Both the position numbers and the translations under genes were made by a program. A DNA stretch of 61,119 bases, taken from contig JACKDP010000014.1 in assembly GCA_020633435.1 (NCBI GenBank), positions 1-61,119 on the forward strand, in the 5' to 3' direction. The first letter of the stretch is position 1, and every line of letters begins with the position of its first letter. The notes beneath the pieces were generated by a model that ran no database searches, was not told where the DNA came from, and saw nothing but the letters and a program-made list of their open reading frames with translations. Source of the stretch: Myxococcales bacterium (lineage in GTDB: Bacteria > Myxococcota_A > Bradymonadia > UBA7976 > UBA1532). Below, piece by piece: positions 17,168-27,531 of the stretch.

Positions 17168-17239
17168 TGCGCCCTCGAACCTTCCTGCATCGCCTCCACC
17201 GGGTGCGAGGGCAGTTTTTTGCACTCGGGAATCACGCAA

Positions 17240-18169
17240 ATGCCCGCTTCTGCTATGAATGTGCTGATCGTCGGCCCCCTGTCCGCGGCCGGTGAGCAGG
17301 TGCTGGACGCCCTGGCGGGCTGGGCCACGCCGCCGCGCATCGCGGGCGCTGATGTCGAGGCCACGGTCGGCCAGGACTTCGAGTTTCGCGGCGAGGCGAT
17401 GCGCGTCCTCGACGTGCGCAAGCTGCTGGCTGCCCCCTGGGATGCCATCGTCGTGGCCGCGCCGCTGGCCGACGTGGAGCTGCCCGCCGGCCCCCTCGTC
17501 GTCGCGCTGCCCGGCGTCGGCCTCGAGGCGGGCCTCACCCTGCCCGGCGTCCCGGTCGAGCGGGGCGCCCGGCTCCGCACCCCCGATCCCCTCGCGGCCC
17601 TCGTCGCCGAGGTCCTCAGCGCGCTGGAGGGCGCCACCCGACCCACCGCGGTGGAGGTGGTGGCCCTGGACGCGGCGTCGGCCGTCGGCCGGCCGGGCAT
17701 GGACGAGCTGCGCGATCAGACCATCGAGCTGCTGAACTTCCGCGAGCCCCCCGTGAAGGTGCTGCCCCAGCGCCTCGCGTTCGAGGTGCTGCCCAGGGCC
17801 CAGGAGCCCGCCGATCCGGCCGGGGCCTTCACCCGCGACCTGGCGGCGCTGCGGCCGGGCCTCGCCGGGCACATCTTCGCCACGCGCGTGCTCGTGCCGG
17901 CGTTCGTCGGGCTGACGGCGACGCTGCGGATCGAGCTGGCCGCCCCGACCACCGCCGCGGACGTGCAGGCCGCCCTGGCGCGGCACCCCGCGCTGCAGCT
18001 CGGGGAGGCCCCGACCCTGGCCGACGCCATCGGCGAGGACGTCATCCACGTCGGCCCGCCCACGCTGCGCGGTCAGGTCTTGCACCTGTGGCTGGCGGCC
18101 GACGACACTCGGGTCGGAGCCGCGCTGCTCGCCGTCCGCATCCTGGAGGGCCTGGAGGCGTCTCGTTGA
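17240..18169 (+). CDS. Usg-1-like aspartate-semialdehyde dehydrogenase family protein
   Basis: This protein of about 309 residues has an N-terminal nucleotide-binding-like half (MNVLIVGPLSAAGEQVLDAL) and a C-terminal dimerisation half carrying GRPGMDELRDQTIELLN and PQRLAFEVLP. These match Usg-1 homologues of Asd. The catalytic Cys segment of true Asd (SCTTN-like) is absent. Its place is taken by TPDPLAALVAEVL, as in Usg proteins, so classical dehydrogenase activity is unlikely. The start could be ATG 17240 or ATG 17255, the latter giving MNVLIVG as in relatives. Neither has a strong ribosome site. Confidence 0.8.
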   Translation: MPASAMNVLIVGPLSAAGEQVLDALAGWATPPRIAGADVEATVGQDFEFRGEAMRVLDVRKLLAAPWDAIVVAAPLADVELPAGPLVVALPGVGLEAGLTLPGVPVERGARLRTPDPLAALVAEVLSALEGATRPTAVEVVALDAASAVGRPGMDELRDQTIELLNFREPPVKVLPQRLAFEVLPRAQEPADPAGAFTRDLAALRPGLAGHIFATRVLVPAFVGLTATLRIELAAPTTAADVQAALARHPALQLGEAPTLADAIGEDVIHVGPPTLRGQVLHLWLAADDTRVGAALLAVRILEGLEASR

Positions 18170-18352
18170 GGAGGGCTGGCCGGCCCCGCCGGTCGCCTGC
18201 GCGTCGCCGTGTCATTTTGTCCGCGCCGGCCGGCCTGCGCTGACACCCTGGCAGAAAGCGGCACGGATTCCCGCTCGGGGCATGCCCCAGCGGCTGGTAT
18301 GGTTCTTGATGCCGGAGCGGCCGCCCTGGCCCTGCCGAGGAGAGTCTGACGG

Positions 18353-19348
18353 ATGACCACCGCCCTTCGCGCCCTGCCGGCCTCGCTGCCGATCCTGCTC
18401 GTCCTGGCGGCAGGGACAGCCCACGCCCAGACCGACGCGGATCTGAACCTCACGCTGTCGGGGGACGCCTTCGCCCTCTCGGGGGACGAGCGCTACGTCT
18501 CCATCGACGAGTGCGCCTCCCAGCTCGCCCACGCCTTCACCCTGCAGGGCGACTTCACCGGGTCGGGTGAGGCCTACGAGATGCGCCTGTCGCTGACCAA
18601 CGGCGCCACGGCCTGCTCGTGGGAGACGTTCGGCGACGCCTGCGACAACACGCTGTACGACGGCGGCAGCGACGTCGACTGCTACTGCCTGGCCAAGACC
18701 ACCGCGGACTCCATCTCGCGGACGATCTCGCTGGCGGACATCCTGGCGACGACCTGCGAGGTGCTGCAGCAGAGCCCGAGCGAGCAGCGGCTGCGCCTCT
18801 TCCTGCAGTACCACGCCGACTCGGGCGAGACGGTGGATCTGACGTCGGACGCCATCGACGTGGTGCTCGACTTCCTGCCGCCCACCGCGCCCGACACCGC
18901 GCCGACGTCCGTCGTGCCGGTGGAGAGCGGCCTCGAGGTCGCCTTCGCCGCGGTGCAGCAGGGCGAGGTGGCGCGCTACGAGGTCTGCGCCCGGGCCGAG
19001 GGCGCCAGCGGCGCCGCCTCGGGCGCGACGGGCAACGAGGCCCTGCGCGAGGGCTACGCCAACTGCGAGCGGACGACCGAGGCGTCGACGGTGCGCCTGA
19101 CGGGCCTGCGCAACGGTGTGGCCTACCAGGTCGTCTACGCCACGTTCGACGCGGCGGGCAACCGCAGCGCCAACAGCCCGCCTGCCAGCGGAACCCCGCA
19201 GGAATCCTACGATTTTGCTGAGTGGTACCGGTCGCGCAACGGCCCGGCCGAGGGGGGCTGCGCGGCCGCCCCGGCGGGTGGCTCGTCGGCCTTCGGGCTG
19301 CTCCTGCTCGGTCTGGTCGCCGTCCGTCGCTCCCGGAGGACTCGATGA
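18353..19348 (+). CDS. MXAN_2561-like MYXO-CTERM-anchored protein
   Basis: This 331-residue protein has a signal peptide cleaved near AHAQ. A Cys-containing beta-rich domain (~25-175) is followed by a fibronectin type III-like domain (~178-285, ending SGTPQESYDFAEWY). The C-terminus is a sorting tail: GGCAAAP, a hydrophobic segment AFGLLLLGLVAV, and RRSRRTR. That is the MYXO-CTERM layout, in which the Cys is processed and the protein is anchored on the surface. It overlaps the next gene by ATGA. The paired arrangement with a barrel matches the MXAN_2561/MXAN_2562 pair. Confidence 0.83.
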   Translation: MTTALRALPASLPILLVLAAGTAHAQTDADLNLTLSGDAFALSGDERYVSIDECASQLAHAFTLQGDFTGSGEAYEMRLSLTNGATACSWETFGDACDNTLYDGGSDVDCYCLAKTTADSISRTISLADILATTCEVLQQSPSEQRLRLFLQYHADSGETVDLTSDAIDVVLDFLPPTAPDTAPTSVVPVESGLEVAFAAVQQGEVARYEVCARAEGASGAASGATGNEALREGYANCERTTEASTVRLTGLRNGVAYQVVYATFDAAGNRSANSPPASGTPQESYDFAEWYRSRNGPAEGGCAAAPAGGSSAFGLLLLGLVAVRRSRRTR

Positions 19349-20058
19349 TGCGCCTGGTGGTGCTCCTTCTCCTGGCCGCCTCCCCGGCCTTCGCGCAGTT
19401 CCAGGAAACCGACCGCACCGTCGACGTGCAGATCCGGGCGGGCGCCTACCTGCCCGACATCGACAGCACCTTCCCGGCGGCGGCCTGCAAGGCGAGCGGC
19501 CAGTGCCCCTACGAGGCCGTCTTCCAGAACGATGACCCCCTGATGCTGATGCTGGGGGCCGAGCGGCACCTGCTGGTGGACGTGGGCACCCTGTCCGTGG
19601 GCGGGGCCATCGGCTACTGGAACGTCGCGGGCAAGACGCTCATCGGCCCGGGCGTGCGCGGCAACGACTCCACCGAGCTCTCGGTGGTGCCGATGATGCT
19701 CCAGGCGACGTACAAGCTCGACGTCATCCAGGACATCATCCCCGTGGTGCCGGTGCTGCGCGTCGGCGTCGACTACTACTACTGGCGCGTCCTCGACGGC
19801 GAGGGGGAGGTCGCCTCCTTCGAGCCCGGCCAGAAGGCCGAGGGCGGCACCTGGGGCTGGCACTACACCTACGGCGCCCACATCCTGCTGGACTACTTCG
19901 CGCCCGAGATGGCGGCCGACTTCGATCGGGACGCCGGGGTGAACAACAGCTACCTCACCATCGAGGTGCAGCAGTCCGACATCACCGACTTCGGCTCCAG
20001 CAAGGCGTTCCGCCTCGGGGGCGAGGTGCTGTTCTTCGGGCTCGGCCTCGACATCTGA
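19345..20058 (+). CDS. MXAN_2562-like outer-membrane beta-barrel protein
   Basis: This 237-residue protein starts at the ATG overlapping the previous stop, with GGAGGA four bases upstream. A signal peptide (MMRLVVLLLLAASPAFAQ) is followed by beta-rich sequence with conserved-looking VDVQIRAGAYLPDID, MLMLGAERHLLV, PVLRVGVDYYYWRV and a long final strand FRLGGEVLFFGLGLDI. One cysteine pair (AACKASGQCPYE) probably forms a disulfide. It likely works with the MYXO-CTERM protein encoded upstream. Start 19348 is an equally possible second ATG. Confidence 0.82.
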   Translation: MMRLVVLLLLAASPAFAQFQETDRTVDVQIRAGAYLPDIDSTFPAAACKASGQCPYEAVFQNDDPLMLMLGAERHLLVDVGTLSVGGAIGYWNVAGKTLIGPGVRGNDSTELSVVPMMLQATYKLDVIQDIIPVVPVLRVGVDYYYWRVLDGEGEVASFEPGQKAEGGTWGWHYTYGAHILLDYFAPEMAADFDRDAGVNNSYLTIEVQQSDITDFGSSKAFRLGGEVLFFGLGLDI

Positions 20059-20068
20059 AGGTCTCTGC

Positions 20069-20851
20069 GTGTCCTGGCCCGAGCGGCGGCTGGCCTTCCA
20101 GGTCGAATACGACGGCACCGACTTCGCCGGCTGGCAGCGCCAGGCGGACGACACCCCCACGATCCAGGCGGTCCTGGAGGCCGCCATCGCGGACGTCGTG
20201 CGCCATGAGGTGGCCGTCGTCGGCGGCAGCCGGACCGACGCGGGTGTCCACGCCCGCGATCAGCGCGCCGCGGTGACGCTCTTCCACCCCATCCGCCCCG
20301 AGGGGCTGGAGAAGGCCCTGGGTCGGCGCCTGCCGGCGTCCATCTCGGTGCGCGGGGTGCGCGACGTGCCCCTCGACTTCCACCCGCGCTTCGCCAACGG
20401 CGGCAAGACCTACTGCTACCGCCTCTACCTGGCCCGGCGGCGTCACCCCCTCGTGGACCGGTTCGCGTGGCAGGTGCCCTGGGCGCTGGACCGCGGCCGC
20501 CTGGCCGAGGCGGCCCTGGGCTGCCTCGGGCGCCATGACTTCGTGAGCTTCGCCTCGGCGGATCACTCCCAGGTGACGACCGTGCGGCACATCAGCCGCA
20601 TCGCCCTCACGGACGAGGCCAACGGCGTCATGGCCCTGTGGATCCGCGGCGACGCCTTCCTCAAGCAGATGATCCGCAACCTGGTGGGCACCTGGGTGGA
20701 CGCCGCCCGCGGCCGCCTCGACGCGGGCAGCATGGGCGCCATCCTGGCGGCGCGGGATCGCCAGGCGGCCGGCCCCACCGCGCCGGGGCGGGGCCTCACG
20801 CTGGAGCGCGTGCACCCGCGAGCGCCGGCTTCAACGACTCGAAGAGACTGA
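20069..20851 (+). CDS. truA: tRNA pseudouridine(38-40) synthase TruA
   Basis: This 260-residue enzyme, read from GTG 20069, has all TruA hallmarks. EYDGTDFAGWQRQ is near the start, the catalytic segment GGSRTDAGVHARDQ contains Asp57, and HPRFANGGKTYCYRL, HDFVSFA and FLKQMIRNLVGT follow. The enzyme isomerises uridines 38-40 in the anticodon arm of many tRNAs. Length is normal. It lies 10 bases after the barrel gene in the same direction. The C-terminus is a little ragged after RGLTLERV but within family variation. Confidence 0.95.
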   Translation: MSWPERRLAFQVEYDGTDFAGWQRQADDTPTIQAVLEAAIADVVRHEVAVVGGSRTDAGVHARDQRAAVTLFHPIRPEGLEKALGRRLPASISVRGVRDVPLDFHPRFANGGKTYCYRLYLARRRHPLVDRFAWQVPWALDRGRLAEAALGCLGRHDFVSFASADHSQVTTVRHISRIALTDEANGVMALWIRGDAFLKQMIRNLVGTWVDAARGRLDAGSMGAILAARDRQAAGPTAPGRGLTLERVHPRAPASTTRRD

Positions 20852-20882
20852 GAAAATCGCCCGCCGCCCCGACAGGGGGGGC

Positions 20883-22234
20883 TCAGAAGGACGCGCGCAG
20901 GCCGATGTTGAGGTCCATGTGCAGCGACGGCGAGTCCCCGATCAGGTGGATGAAGTCGGGGACGATCTGCAGGCCCAGCGTCGGGTTGAACTGGAAGGTG
21001 TAGGCGGCGCCGAGGGTGTAGAAGTAGGGCCCCTCCAGCGTGGTGTCGAGCACCTGCTCCAGGTCCACCAGGTGGCGGACGCGGCCCACGCCGCCGCCGG
21101 CCCGGAGGATCAGCTGGTGGGTGCCGGTGACGGCCACGTACTTGAACCGGCCGCCCTCCGCGTGGGTGAACTCGATGATCTGCACGCGGGCGAAGGCGCC
21201 CAGGCTGATGCGCTCGGCCAGCCAGAAGTCCAGCTCCAGCAGGGTGTGGAACGGGGCGAGGGCGAAGCCGGGGCGGATGTTGGCGCCGCGCTGGTTCTGC
21301 GGTCGGGCCAGATCGGTGATGAACCCGCCGCCGGTGCCGAGGCTCACGGCGACGCTGACGTACTTGCGATCACCGCCGCCGCCGTCATCGTCCTCGCCGC
21401 CCAGGCCCGAGCCGGAGGGCATGGCGTCCAGATCGCCCAGGACGTCGCCCTTGACGGCCACGGTGACCGGGTCGCGGCTGCTGCCGACGGCGCCGATGCC
21501 GGCTCCGGTGCGGTCCTCCAGGACGACGTAGTAGGTCAGGCGGCGGCCGGCCACGAAGCGGCCGGGGATGCGGCCGGAGAAGTTGGAGCGGCCCGCCGGC
21601 GCGAGCTCCATCTTCTGGACCTGGTCGTTGCGGGCGCTGCGGTAGAACAGGTAGACGCGGTAGACATCCCGGTTCAGGGCGTCGGAGACCTCGATGCTCA
21701 CCGTGAGCGGGCGGCCCGCCTCGGCGTCGGCCGGCGGGGTGTGGCGCACGTCGGGCTCCCGCGGCGGCGGGGGATCCTCGCGCACCGGGCGGCGATCGTC
21801 GCGGCCGTCGTCGCGCGGGGCCGGATCGCGCCGGCGGGGGCTGCGGCGGGCCTCGGCCCGGGCGTCGTCGAAGAGGCGCTCCAGGCTCGGCGTGCTGACC
21901 AGCGGATCGAGGGCCGCGCGGGAGTCGATGCGCAGGGCCTCCACGAAATCGCTCACCGCGGCGTCGGAGTCCTTGTCGCGGACGTACGACAGGATGCCCC
22001 GCTGCACGTAGACCTGGGCGACGGTGGCGTTGGCCACGTTGAAGCGCTCGGCGAGCCGGACGGCCCGGTCGAGGGCGTCCTCCGCGGACTCCAGCTCCAG
22101 GTTGTCATAGAAGGACCGGGCGTCTTCGAGCATGCGCTCGATCTCGCCCTCCGCCTGGGCGGCGGACCGGGGGGCGGACGCGCCGGGCTGGGCCCAGAGC
22201 ACGCACGCGGCGACCATGGCGGGGAACAGGCGCC

Positions 22235-22238
<4 letters not shown>
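20883..22238 (-). CDS. Envelope protein with helical N-terminus and probable beta-barrel
   Basis: This 451-residue protein starts at the ATG overlapping the OmpA stop (ATGA). It has a signal peptide (MRRLFPAMVAACVLWAQPGASA), a TPR-like helical domain (~30-130), a charged Arg/Asp/Pro linker (~135-175) and a beta-sandwich-like domain (~178-275, VSIEVSDALNRDVYRVYLFYRS). The C-terminal ~150 residues look like barrel strands and end in LNIGLRASF, with the terminal Phe typical of outer-membrane proteins. It is the third gene of the DUF4398-like/OmpA/barrel operon. Role unknown; an envelope scaffold is an inference. Confidence 0.75.
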
Positions 22239-23406
<1,168 letters not shown>

Positions 23407-23410
<4 letters not shown>

Positions 23411-23811
23411 AGGCGGCTCCCAGGGGCGTCCCCGACGGGGCTGTCGGGCTCGTCGGCGCCCTGGATCGGGGCGCGGCCGCCGGCCAGCGCGCGGCGGCGG
23501 GCCTCGTCGGCCAGGAAGCGCGCCTTGCTGGCCAGATCCACGGCCGCCTGGTAGTCCGCGTAGCCCTCTTCCTCGCGGGCCTTCTGCAGGTACGTCTCGG
23601 CCGAGACGAACTCGTAGACGGCCAGCTCGGGCGCGTTGGCGCCCCGGGCGCCCTCGACGGCGATGGTGGCGTCGGCGATGGCCTGGGTGGCGATGACGGG
23701 CCCACAGCCGGAGAGCACGAGGGCCGCGCCGATCACCAGCGCGGCGCCCGCCCGGCGAACGCGGGGGGCCAGGCCTGAGTGCGGGCGCAGCGCGCGCGGC
23801 ATAGGGGCCAT
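23407..23811 (-). CDS. DUF4398-like lipoprotein
   Basis: This 134-residue protein has a basic N-terminus and lipobox VLSGC (Cys36 from the first ATG). The mature part is a single helical hairpin (AIADATIAVEGARGANAPELAVYEFVSAETYLQKAREEEGYADYQAAVDLASKARFL, shown in the order of two helices). Ala-rich helices of this kind next to OmpA are typical of DUF4398 proteins. Starts at 23811 (MAPM) or 23802 (MPRAL) are both possible. Gene overlaps the OmpA gene by four bases. Confidence 0.75.
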
Positions 23812-23928
23812 GCGAGCGATCTCCTCGGCGTCGGGGGTTGGATGTTCTCCCTGTCAGTGCGCGGTGTCAAGCCGCGGGGAGACAGGAGCAACTCTCTTAC
23901 CTCACAACGCCTGTCCCACGAGGGGCCG

Positions 23929-24417
23929 TCAGCCCAGGAGCTGCTCCACCTGGGTCGTGACCGTCTCTTCGTCGTGGCCCTGGGCGACGGCGAGCTCCTG
24001 CACGACGAGCTGCATGGCCATCTCGTAGACGCGCCGCTCGCCGTAGGAGAGCTGCTTGTCCCCTCGGGTCAGGTGCAGGTCGCGCAGGACCTGGGCGACG
24101 TCGTTGAGGCTGCCGGACTGGATCTTCTCGACGTACCGCCGGTAGCGCCGGTTCCAGTTGGGCTCCTCGATGACGACGTCGGCCGCTCGCAGGGTGGCCA
24201 GGACCTCGGCGATCTCCCCGTCGTCCACCAGGCAGCGCAGGCCGACCTGATCGACGTTGGCGATGGGCACGCGGATCTTCTTCTCGGAGTCGAGGCAGCG
24301 CAGGACGTAGAAGCGGTTGGTGTAGCCGGAGATCTCCAGGGTCTCGATGCCCAGGATCTCCGCCACGCCCTGCGCGGGATAGACCGCCATGTCACCGACG
24401 TTGAACGAGGTCGCCAC
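23929..24417 (-). CDS. cdnL: CdnL/CarD-family transcription regulator
   Basis: This 162-residue protein closely follows the M. xanthus CdnL pattern. An N-terminal Tudor-like RNA-polymerase-interaction domain starts ATSFNVGDMAVYPAQGVAE and contains NRFYVLRCLDSEKKIRVPI. A helical C-terminal domain carries WNRRYRRYVEKIQSG and LSYGERRVYE. Members bind RNA polymerase beta and stabilise promoter open complexes, chiefly at rRNA promoters. AGGAG lies upstream. GTG 24417 was chosen because it gives the family start; GTG 24423 and GTG 24441 are in frame too. Single-gene unit with its own upstream region. Confidence 0.93.
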   Translation of the reverse strand: MATSFNVGDMAVYPAQGVAEILGIETLEISGYTNRFYVLRCLDSEKKIRVPIANVDQVGLRCLVDDGEIAEVLATLRAADVVIEEPNWNRRYRRYVEKIQSGSLNDVAQVLRDLHLTRGDKQLSYGERRVYEMAMQLVVQELAVAQGHDEETVTTQVEQLLG

Positions 24418-24557
24418 AGCCACACCACTCCTTTCGCGCACTGACCCGCCTGGAGACCGCAGCAGGGGAACCCCGCGGCAGGTCCTCCCGCGTCGCCGGC
24501 TCCGGGACCGACGCGACGCGGGACTGTCCAGCTAGAATAGCGTGATCAGGCTGAACT

Positions 24558-24570
24558 TGACCAGAGGTCA
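24558..24570. promoter_or_regulatory. Short inverted repeat upstream of cdnL
   Basis: TGACCAGAGGTCA is a perfect inverted repeat of five-base arms around AGA. It lies in the 258-base gap between cdnL and the convergently unrelated small gene, about 140 bases upstream of the cdnL start. It could be an operator. No clear promoter is visible beside it. The rest of this gap is GC-rich and shows only the hairpin at 24651. Confidence 0.3.
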
Positions 24571-24650
24571 GGTCCGAACAGCCCACATGCACCTACCCAC
24601 CCCCGGAGGGGCGGGCGGAATCGGCAGGTTTTTCGCGCGCTTGCGCGTAT

Positions 24651-24667
24651 CGGACCCGAAGGGTCCG
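24651..24667 (-). terminator. Hairpin after the small duplicated gene, weak terminator candidate
   Basis: CGGACCC (24651-24657), GAA, GGGTCCG (24661-24667) form a perfect seven-base-pair hairpin starting nine bases past the stop of the gene 24676-24999. There is no U-run in the transcript direction, so it is not a classic intrinsic terminator. It may act as a 3-prime end stabiliser or a Rho-linked site. Confidence 0.35.
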
Positions 24668-24675
24668 GGGGGCCG

Positions 24676-24999
24676 TCAGCGCTTCTTGGCGGCCTTGTGC
24701 ATCGAAAGCAGGCGGCCGGTGGACTGGCGCAGGAGCTTCGCGCGCAGGTCCGCGTCGGCGCGGCCGGCCTTCTGCTCGGTGATCTGGTCGGCGAGGGCCT
24801 CCCGGCTACCGAACTTCGAGCGCAGGATCTCCTCGCGCTCGAGGAGGCGCAGGAGCTTGGCGTTGCTCACGCGCATCAGGCGGTCGCGGAAGGCGTCATC
24901 GGTCTCATCAGGGCGGCGGTCCAGGAGGGGAGCGACCTTGTTGACAAGGGCTTCCTTGCTGCCGAACCGGGCCTTGACGGCTTGAAGAGGGCTGGCCAT
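24676..24999 (-). CDS. Small basic protein with internal duplication, function unknown
   Basis: This 107-residue soluble protein is made of two similar helical halves. Residues ~10-52 begin ARFGSKEALVNKVAPLL and end NAKLLRL. Residues ~60-100 begin SKFGSREALADQITEQ and end TGRLLSM. The C-terminus is basic (HKAAKKR). Each half resembles a short nucleic-acid-binding or adaptor helix bundle, but I know no named family. It is likely cytoplasmic. ATG 24999 is the only plausible start. Next gene upstream is divergent (25099). Confidence 0.75.
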   Translation of the reverse strand: MASPLQAVKARFGSKEALVNKVAPLLDRRPDETDDAFRDRLMRVSNAKLLRLLEREEILRSKFGSREALADQITEQKAGRADADLRAKLLRQSTGRLLSMHKAAKKR

Positions 25000-25098
25000 A
25001 ACGGTCTCACTTCATCGGCGTCAAAAACGGGGCGCGTGATAGCACAGCGATCACCAGCAGACAAGCTCTCCGGCGCGGCCTCCCGCTTTTCCCGGCGG

Positions 25099-26631
25099 AT
25101 GGCGCGGCGTGGCGCGCTCGTCTTGGCCAGCCTGGCGGCCCTCGCGGGCTGCGGGCCCGATCCCGCGGCGGCCGTGGACGCGGCGCGCCCGGTCGACGCA
25201 CGCCCCGCCGACGCGGCCGTCGACGCCGCGGTGCCGCCGGGCACCCTCGGCCGGGCCGGGGACGTGATGATCGGCGAGGCGGAGCTGCTCGTGGCGGTGG
25301 AGGAGGCCCGCGCGCTGCAGCACTGGCGCGACGGGAAGCCGCCCCCCATGGAGGCCCTGGCCTCGCCCATGCTCCGCCGACGCCTCGTCATCCAGGCGCT
25401 CGAGACGCGGGTGGTGCGGGCCGAGGTCGCCCGTCGCCAGCTCGTCGTCCCGGTGCGGGCCGTGGAGGACGCGCTGCGCAACGCCGCCGAGGGCCGCCCC
25501 TTCGACGCCGCGCGCTCCGCCGAGGAGGCCCCCCTCGATCCCGACGCGCTGCACGCGGCCCTGGTGGCCCGCTACGGCGCGGTGGCCGGCCGCCTGCGGG
25601 CCGTCGCCGAGGACTTGCTGGGCGCTCGTCTGCTGGCCGAGAGCCTCCTGGACGCCGAGGACGACAAGGCCCTCCAGGCGCGCTGGCTGGCCGAGGGGAC
25701 GCAGATCGTCGCCGACGTCATCCTGGTGCCGCGGGTGCCCACGAACCGCGAGATCGAGGCGGCCGTGAAGCTGCGGTCCGGGGAGCTGGCGACGTGGTTC
25801 GACGGCCACCGCGCGCTCTTCCACCGCCCGCTGCGCCGCCGGGTCGTGCGGGTCGGGGTGCCGGTGGGGGAGCGGCCCCGGCTCGAGGCCCTGCTCGCCC
25901 GGGCCCAGGCCGGGGAGGACGTCGAGGCCCTCGCTCGCGAGGTCGATCCGAAGGCCCAGCCCCTGCCGCCGGTCACCGCCGATCGGCTGCCGTCGGCCTT
26001 CGCCGTGGCCGTGGGGACCCTGACGCCCATCGTCGAGGACGCCGGCGGGCTGGCCTTCTACCGCGTCGTGGCCGAGCTGCCGGGCATGGAGCGCTCCCTG
26101 AGCGAGGTGAGCGTGCAGCGGGAGGTCGCCGCGGCGCTGCTGCGCGAGCAGGACGCCCTGCCCACCGCCCGGGCGACGGTGGAGGCGGTGGCCGCGCTGC
26201 TGGCCCGCGAGCCGGAGGGCGCGGCCCTGGCGGAGCGCGTCCGGGCGGACCGCCTGCGGCGCAAGACCACCCGCCGCTTCAGCCAGGCCGGTCCGGCCCT
26301 CGTGCCCGAGGTCGGGGTGGCCCCCGAGCTCTTCAACGCCCTGTTCGGCCTGCGGGCCGTCGGCGCCGTCTCGCCCATCTTCACGGTGCGGCAGGACTAT
26401 GTGGTGGCGCGGCTGGTGGAGCGGACGGCGCCCGATCCGGCCACCTGGCCGGCGGAGCGGGCCGCCTTCGTGGCGCGCTGGCGGGCTGCGGAGCGGTCGC
26501 GGGTGGTGGACGCCTGGCTGTCGACGCGGCTGCAGGGGGCGCCGCTGTGGATCGATCAGCCCGCAGTGGAGCGGCTGGCCATCCCCGGGGCCCCGCCGGT
26601 GGGAGCGAAGCCAGGCGCGGCGACGCCCTGA
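25099..26631 (+). CDS. SurA/PpiC-like lipoprotein (probable peptidyl-prolyl isomerase/chaperone)
   Basis: This 510-residue protein begins MARRGALVLASLAALAGC (lipobox AALAGC, Cys18) and then has a short Asp/Ala/Pro linker. The remainder has the SurA-like plan. A SurA_N-type helical region (~50-190) includes a GDVMIGEAELLVAVEEA opening. It is followed by a parvulin-like segment (~225-310) with LATWFDGHRALFHRPLRRRVVRVGVPV and a helical C-terminal part. The parvulin signature is weak, so it may be a chaperone only. Periplasmic-facing outer-membrane protein folding would fit with bamD next door. Upstream in-frame codons overlap the divergent small gene and were rejected. Confidence 0.7.
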   Translation: MARRGALVLASLAALAGCGPDPAAAVDAARPVDARPADAAVDAAVPPGTLGRAGDVMIGEAELLVAVEEARALQHWRDGKPPPMEALASPMLRRRLVIQALETRVVRAEVARRQLVVPVRAVEDALRNAAEGRPFDAARSAEEAPLDPDALHAALVARYGAVAGRLRAVAEDLLGARLLAESLLDAEDDKALQARWLAEGTQIVADVILVPRVPTNREIEAAVKLRSGELATWFDGHRALFHRPLRRRVVRVGVPVGERPRLEALLARAQAGEDVEALAREVDPKAQPLPPVTADRLPSAFAVAVGTLTPIVEDAGGLAFYRVVAELPGMERSLSEVSVQREVAAALLREQDALPTARATVEAVAALLAREPEGAALAERVRADRLRRKTTRRFSQAGPALVPEVGVAPELFNALFGLRAVGAVSPIFTVRQDYVVARLVERTAPDPATWPAERAAFVARWRAAERSRVVDAWLSTRLQGAPLWIDQPAVERLAIPGAPPVGAKPGAATP

Positions 26632-26643
26632 GCCTCGCGCCTG

Positions 26644-27417
26644 CTAGAGCTTGCCGACGGAGCGCAGGAAGCCGCGCATGTCGTCGGCCTCGTCGCTCTT
26701 CGGCGCCTTCTCCACGATCAGCTTCGCGGTGGTCAGGGCCTCCTCGGGCAGCTTGAGATCCAGGTAGACCTCGACCAGCAGCGCCGCGGAGCGGCTCCAC
26801 AGATCGCCCAGGTCGGCGTACTCCGCCACGATGCCCTCGAGGCGGCCCCGCGCCGACACCGGGCGCTCCTTGTTGAGGTAGAAGCGCGCGACGTAGAGCT
26901 CGTGGCTCGCGAGCTCCTCCCGGCAGGTGCGGATGCGCTTCTTCGCGTCCTCGACCCGCTCGTCCTTCGGGAAGCGCTCGACGTAGTGCTCCAGGGCGCG
27001 CAGGGCGTCGCGCGTCGAGGCCTGATCCTTCTCGTGGGCGGGCGGGAAGAGGAAGAAGTCGCTGGGCATCTGCTCGTAGTAGGCCACGCCGATGCGCCAG
27101 AGGGCGTAGGGCACCTCGCGGTGGTTGGGCCGCCCCTGCACGAAGAGCCGGTAGGCGTCCACGGCCTGCAGGTACTTGTCCTGGGCGAACCAGGTGTCGG
27201 CGATGCGGACCTCGGCCAGGGCCGCGTACTGGGAGTAGGCGAACTTGTTCTTCACCATCGTGAAGTGGTTGATGGCGCCCACATAGTCGTTGTCGTCCAG
27301 GGCCTCCACGCCGAGCTGGTACTCGTAGCGGGCCGTGCCGGCGTAGCCGCGATCGGCGGGGGGGCCGCCACAGGCGGGCAGCAGGGCGAGGAGCATCAGG
27401 GTCGAGAGCGTGCGCAT
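26644..27417 (-). CDS. bamD: Outer-membrane assembly lipoprotein BamD
   Basis: This 257-residue lipoprotein has lipobox LLPAC (Cys16). It carries the five-TPR BamD fold: ARYEYQLGVEALDDNDYVGAINHF, FAYSQYAALAEVRIADTWF, YLQAVDAYRLFVQGRPNH, the characteristic Q..DFFLFPPAHEKDQASTRDAL insertion and FPKDERVEDAKKRIRTCREELASHELYVARFY. BamD is the essential scaffold of the BAM complex that inserts beta-barrels into the outer membrane. It is convergent with the SurA-like gene (12-base gap). The upstream antisense extension overlaps recN and is not coding. Confidence 0.93.
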   Translation of the reverse strand: MRTLSTLMLLALLPACGGPPADRGYAGTARYEYQLGVEALDDNDYVGAINHFTMVKNKFAYSQYAALAEVRIADTWFAQDKYLQAVDAYRLFVQGRPNHREVPYALWRIGVAYYEQMPSDFFLFPPAHEKDQASTRDALRALEHYVERFPKDERVEDAKKRIRTCREELASHELYVARFYLNKERPVSARGRLEGIVAEYADLGDLWSRSAALLVEVYLDLKLPEEALTTAKLIVEKAPKSDEADDMRGFLRSVGKL

Positions 27418-27531
27418 GGGGGCGGCCCTACCAGAGTTGGCGGCCCACGGCAACCATGGCCGCCGCGCCCCGTGTTCCGCGGCCAGCGACAGGCGATTGC
27501 GCGCCGCCCCGGCGTGTGCCAAAAGGCGACC

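Noticed and set aside
14757..17258. Plus-strand frame of 833 codons
   Set aside because: Antisense to the barrel and kelch genes, which have proper signal peptides and domains.
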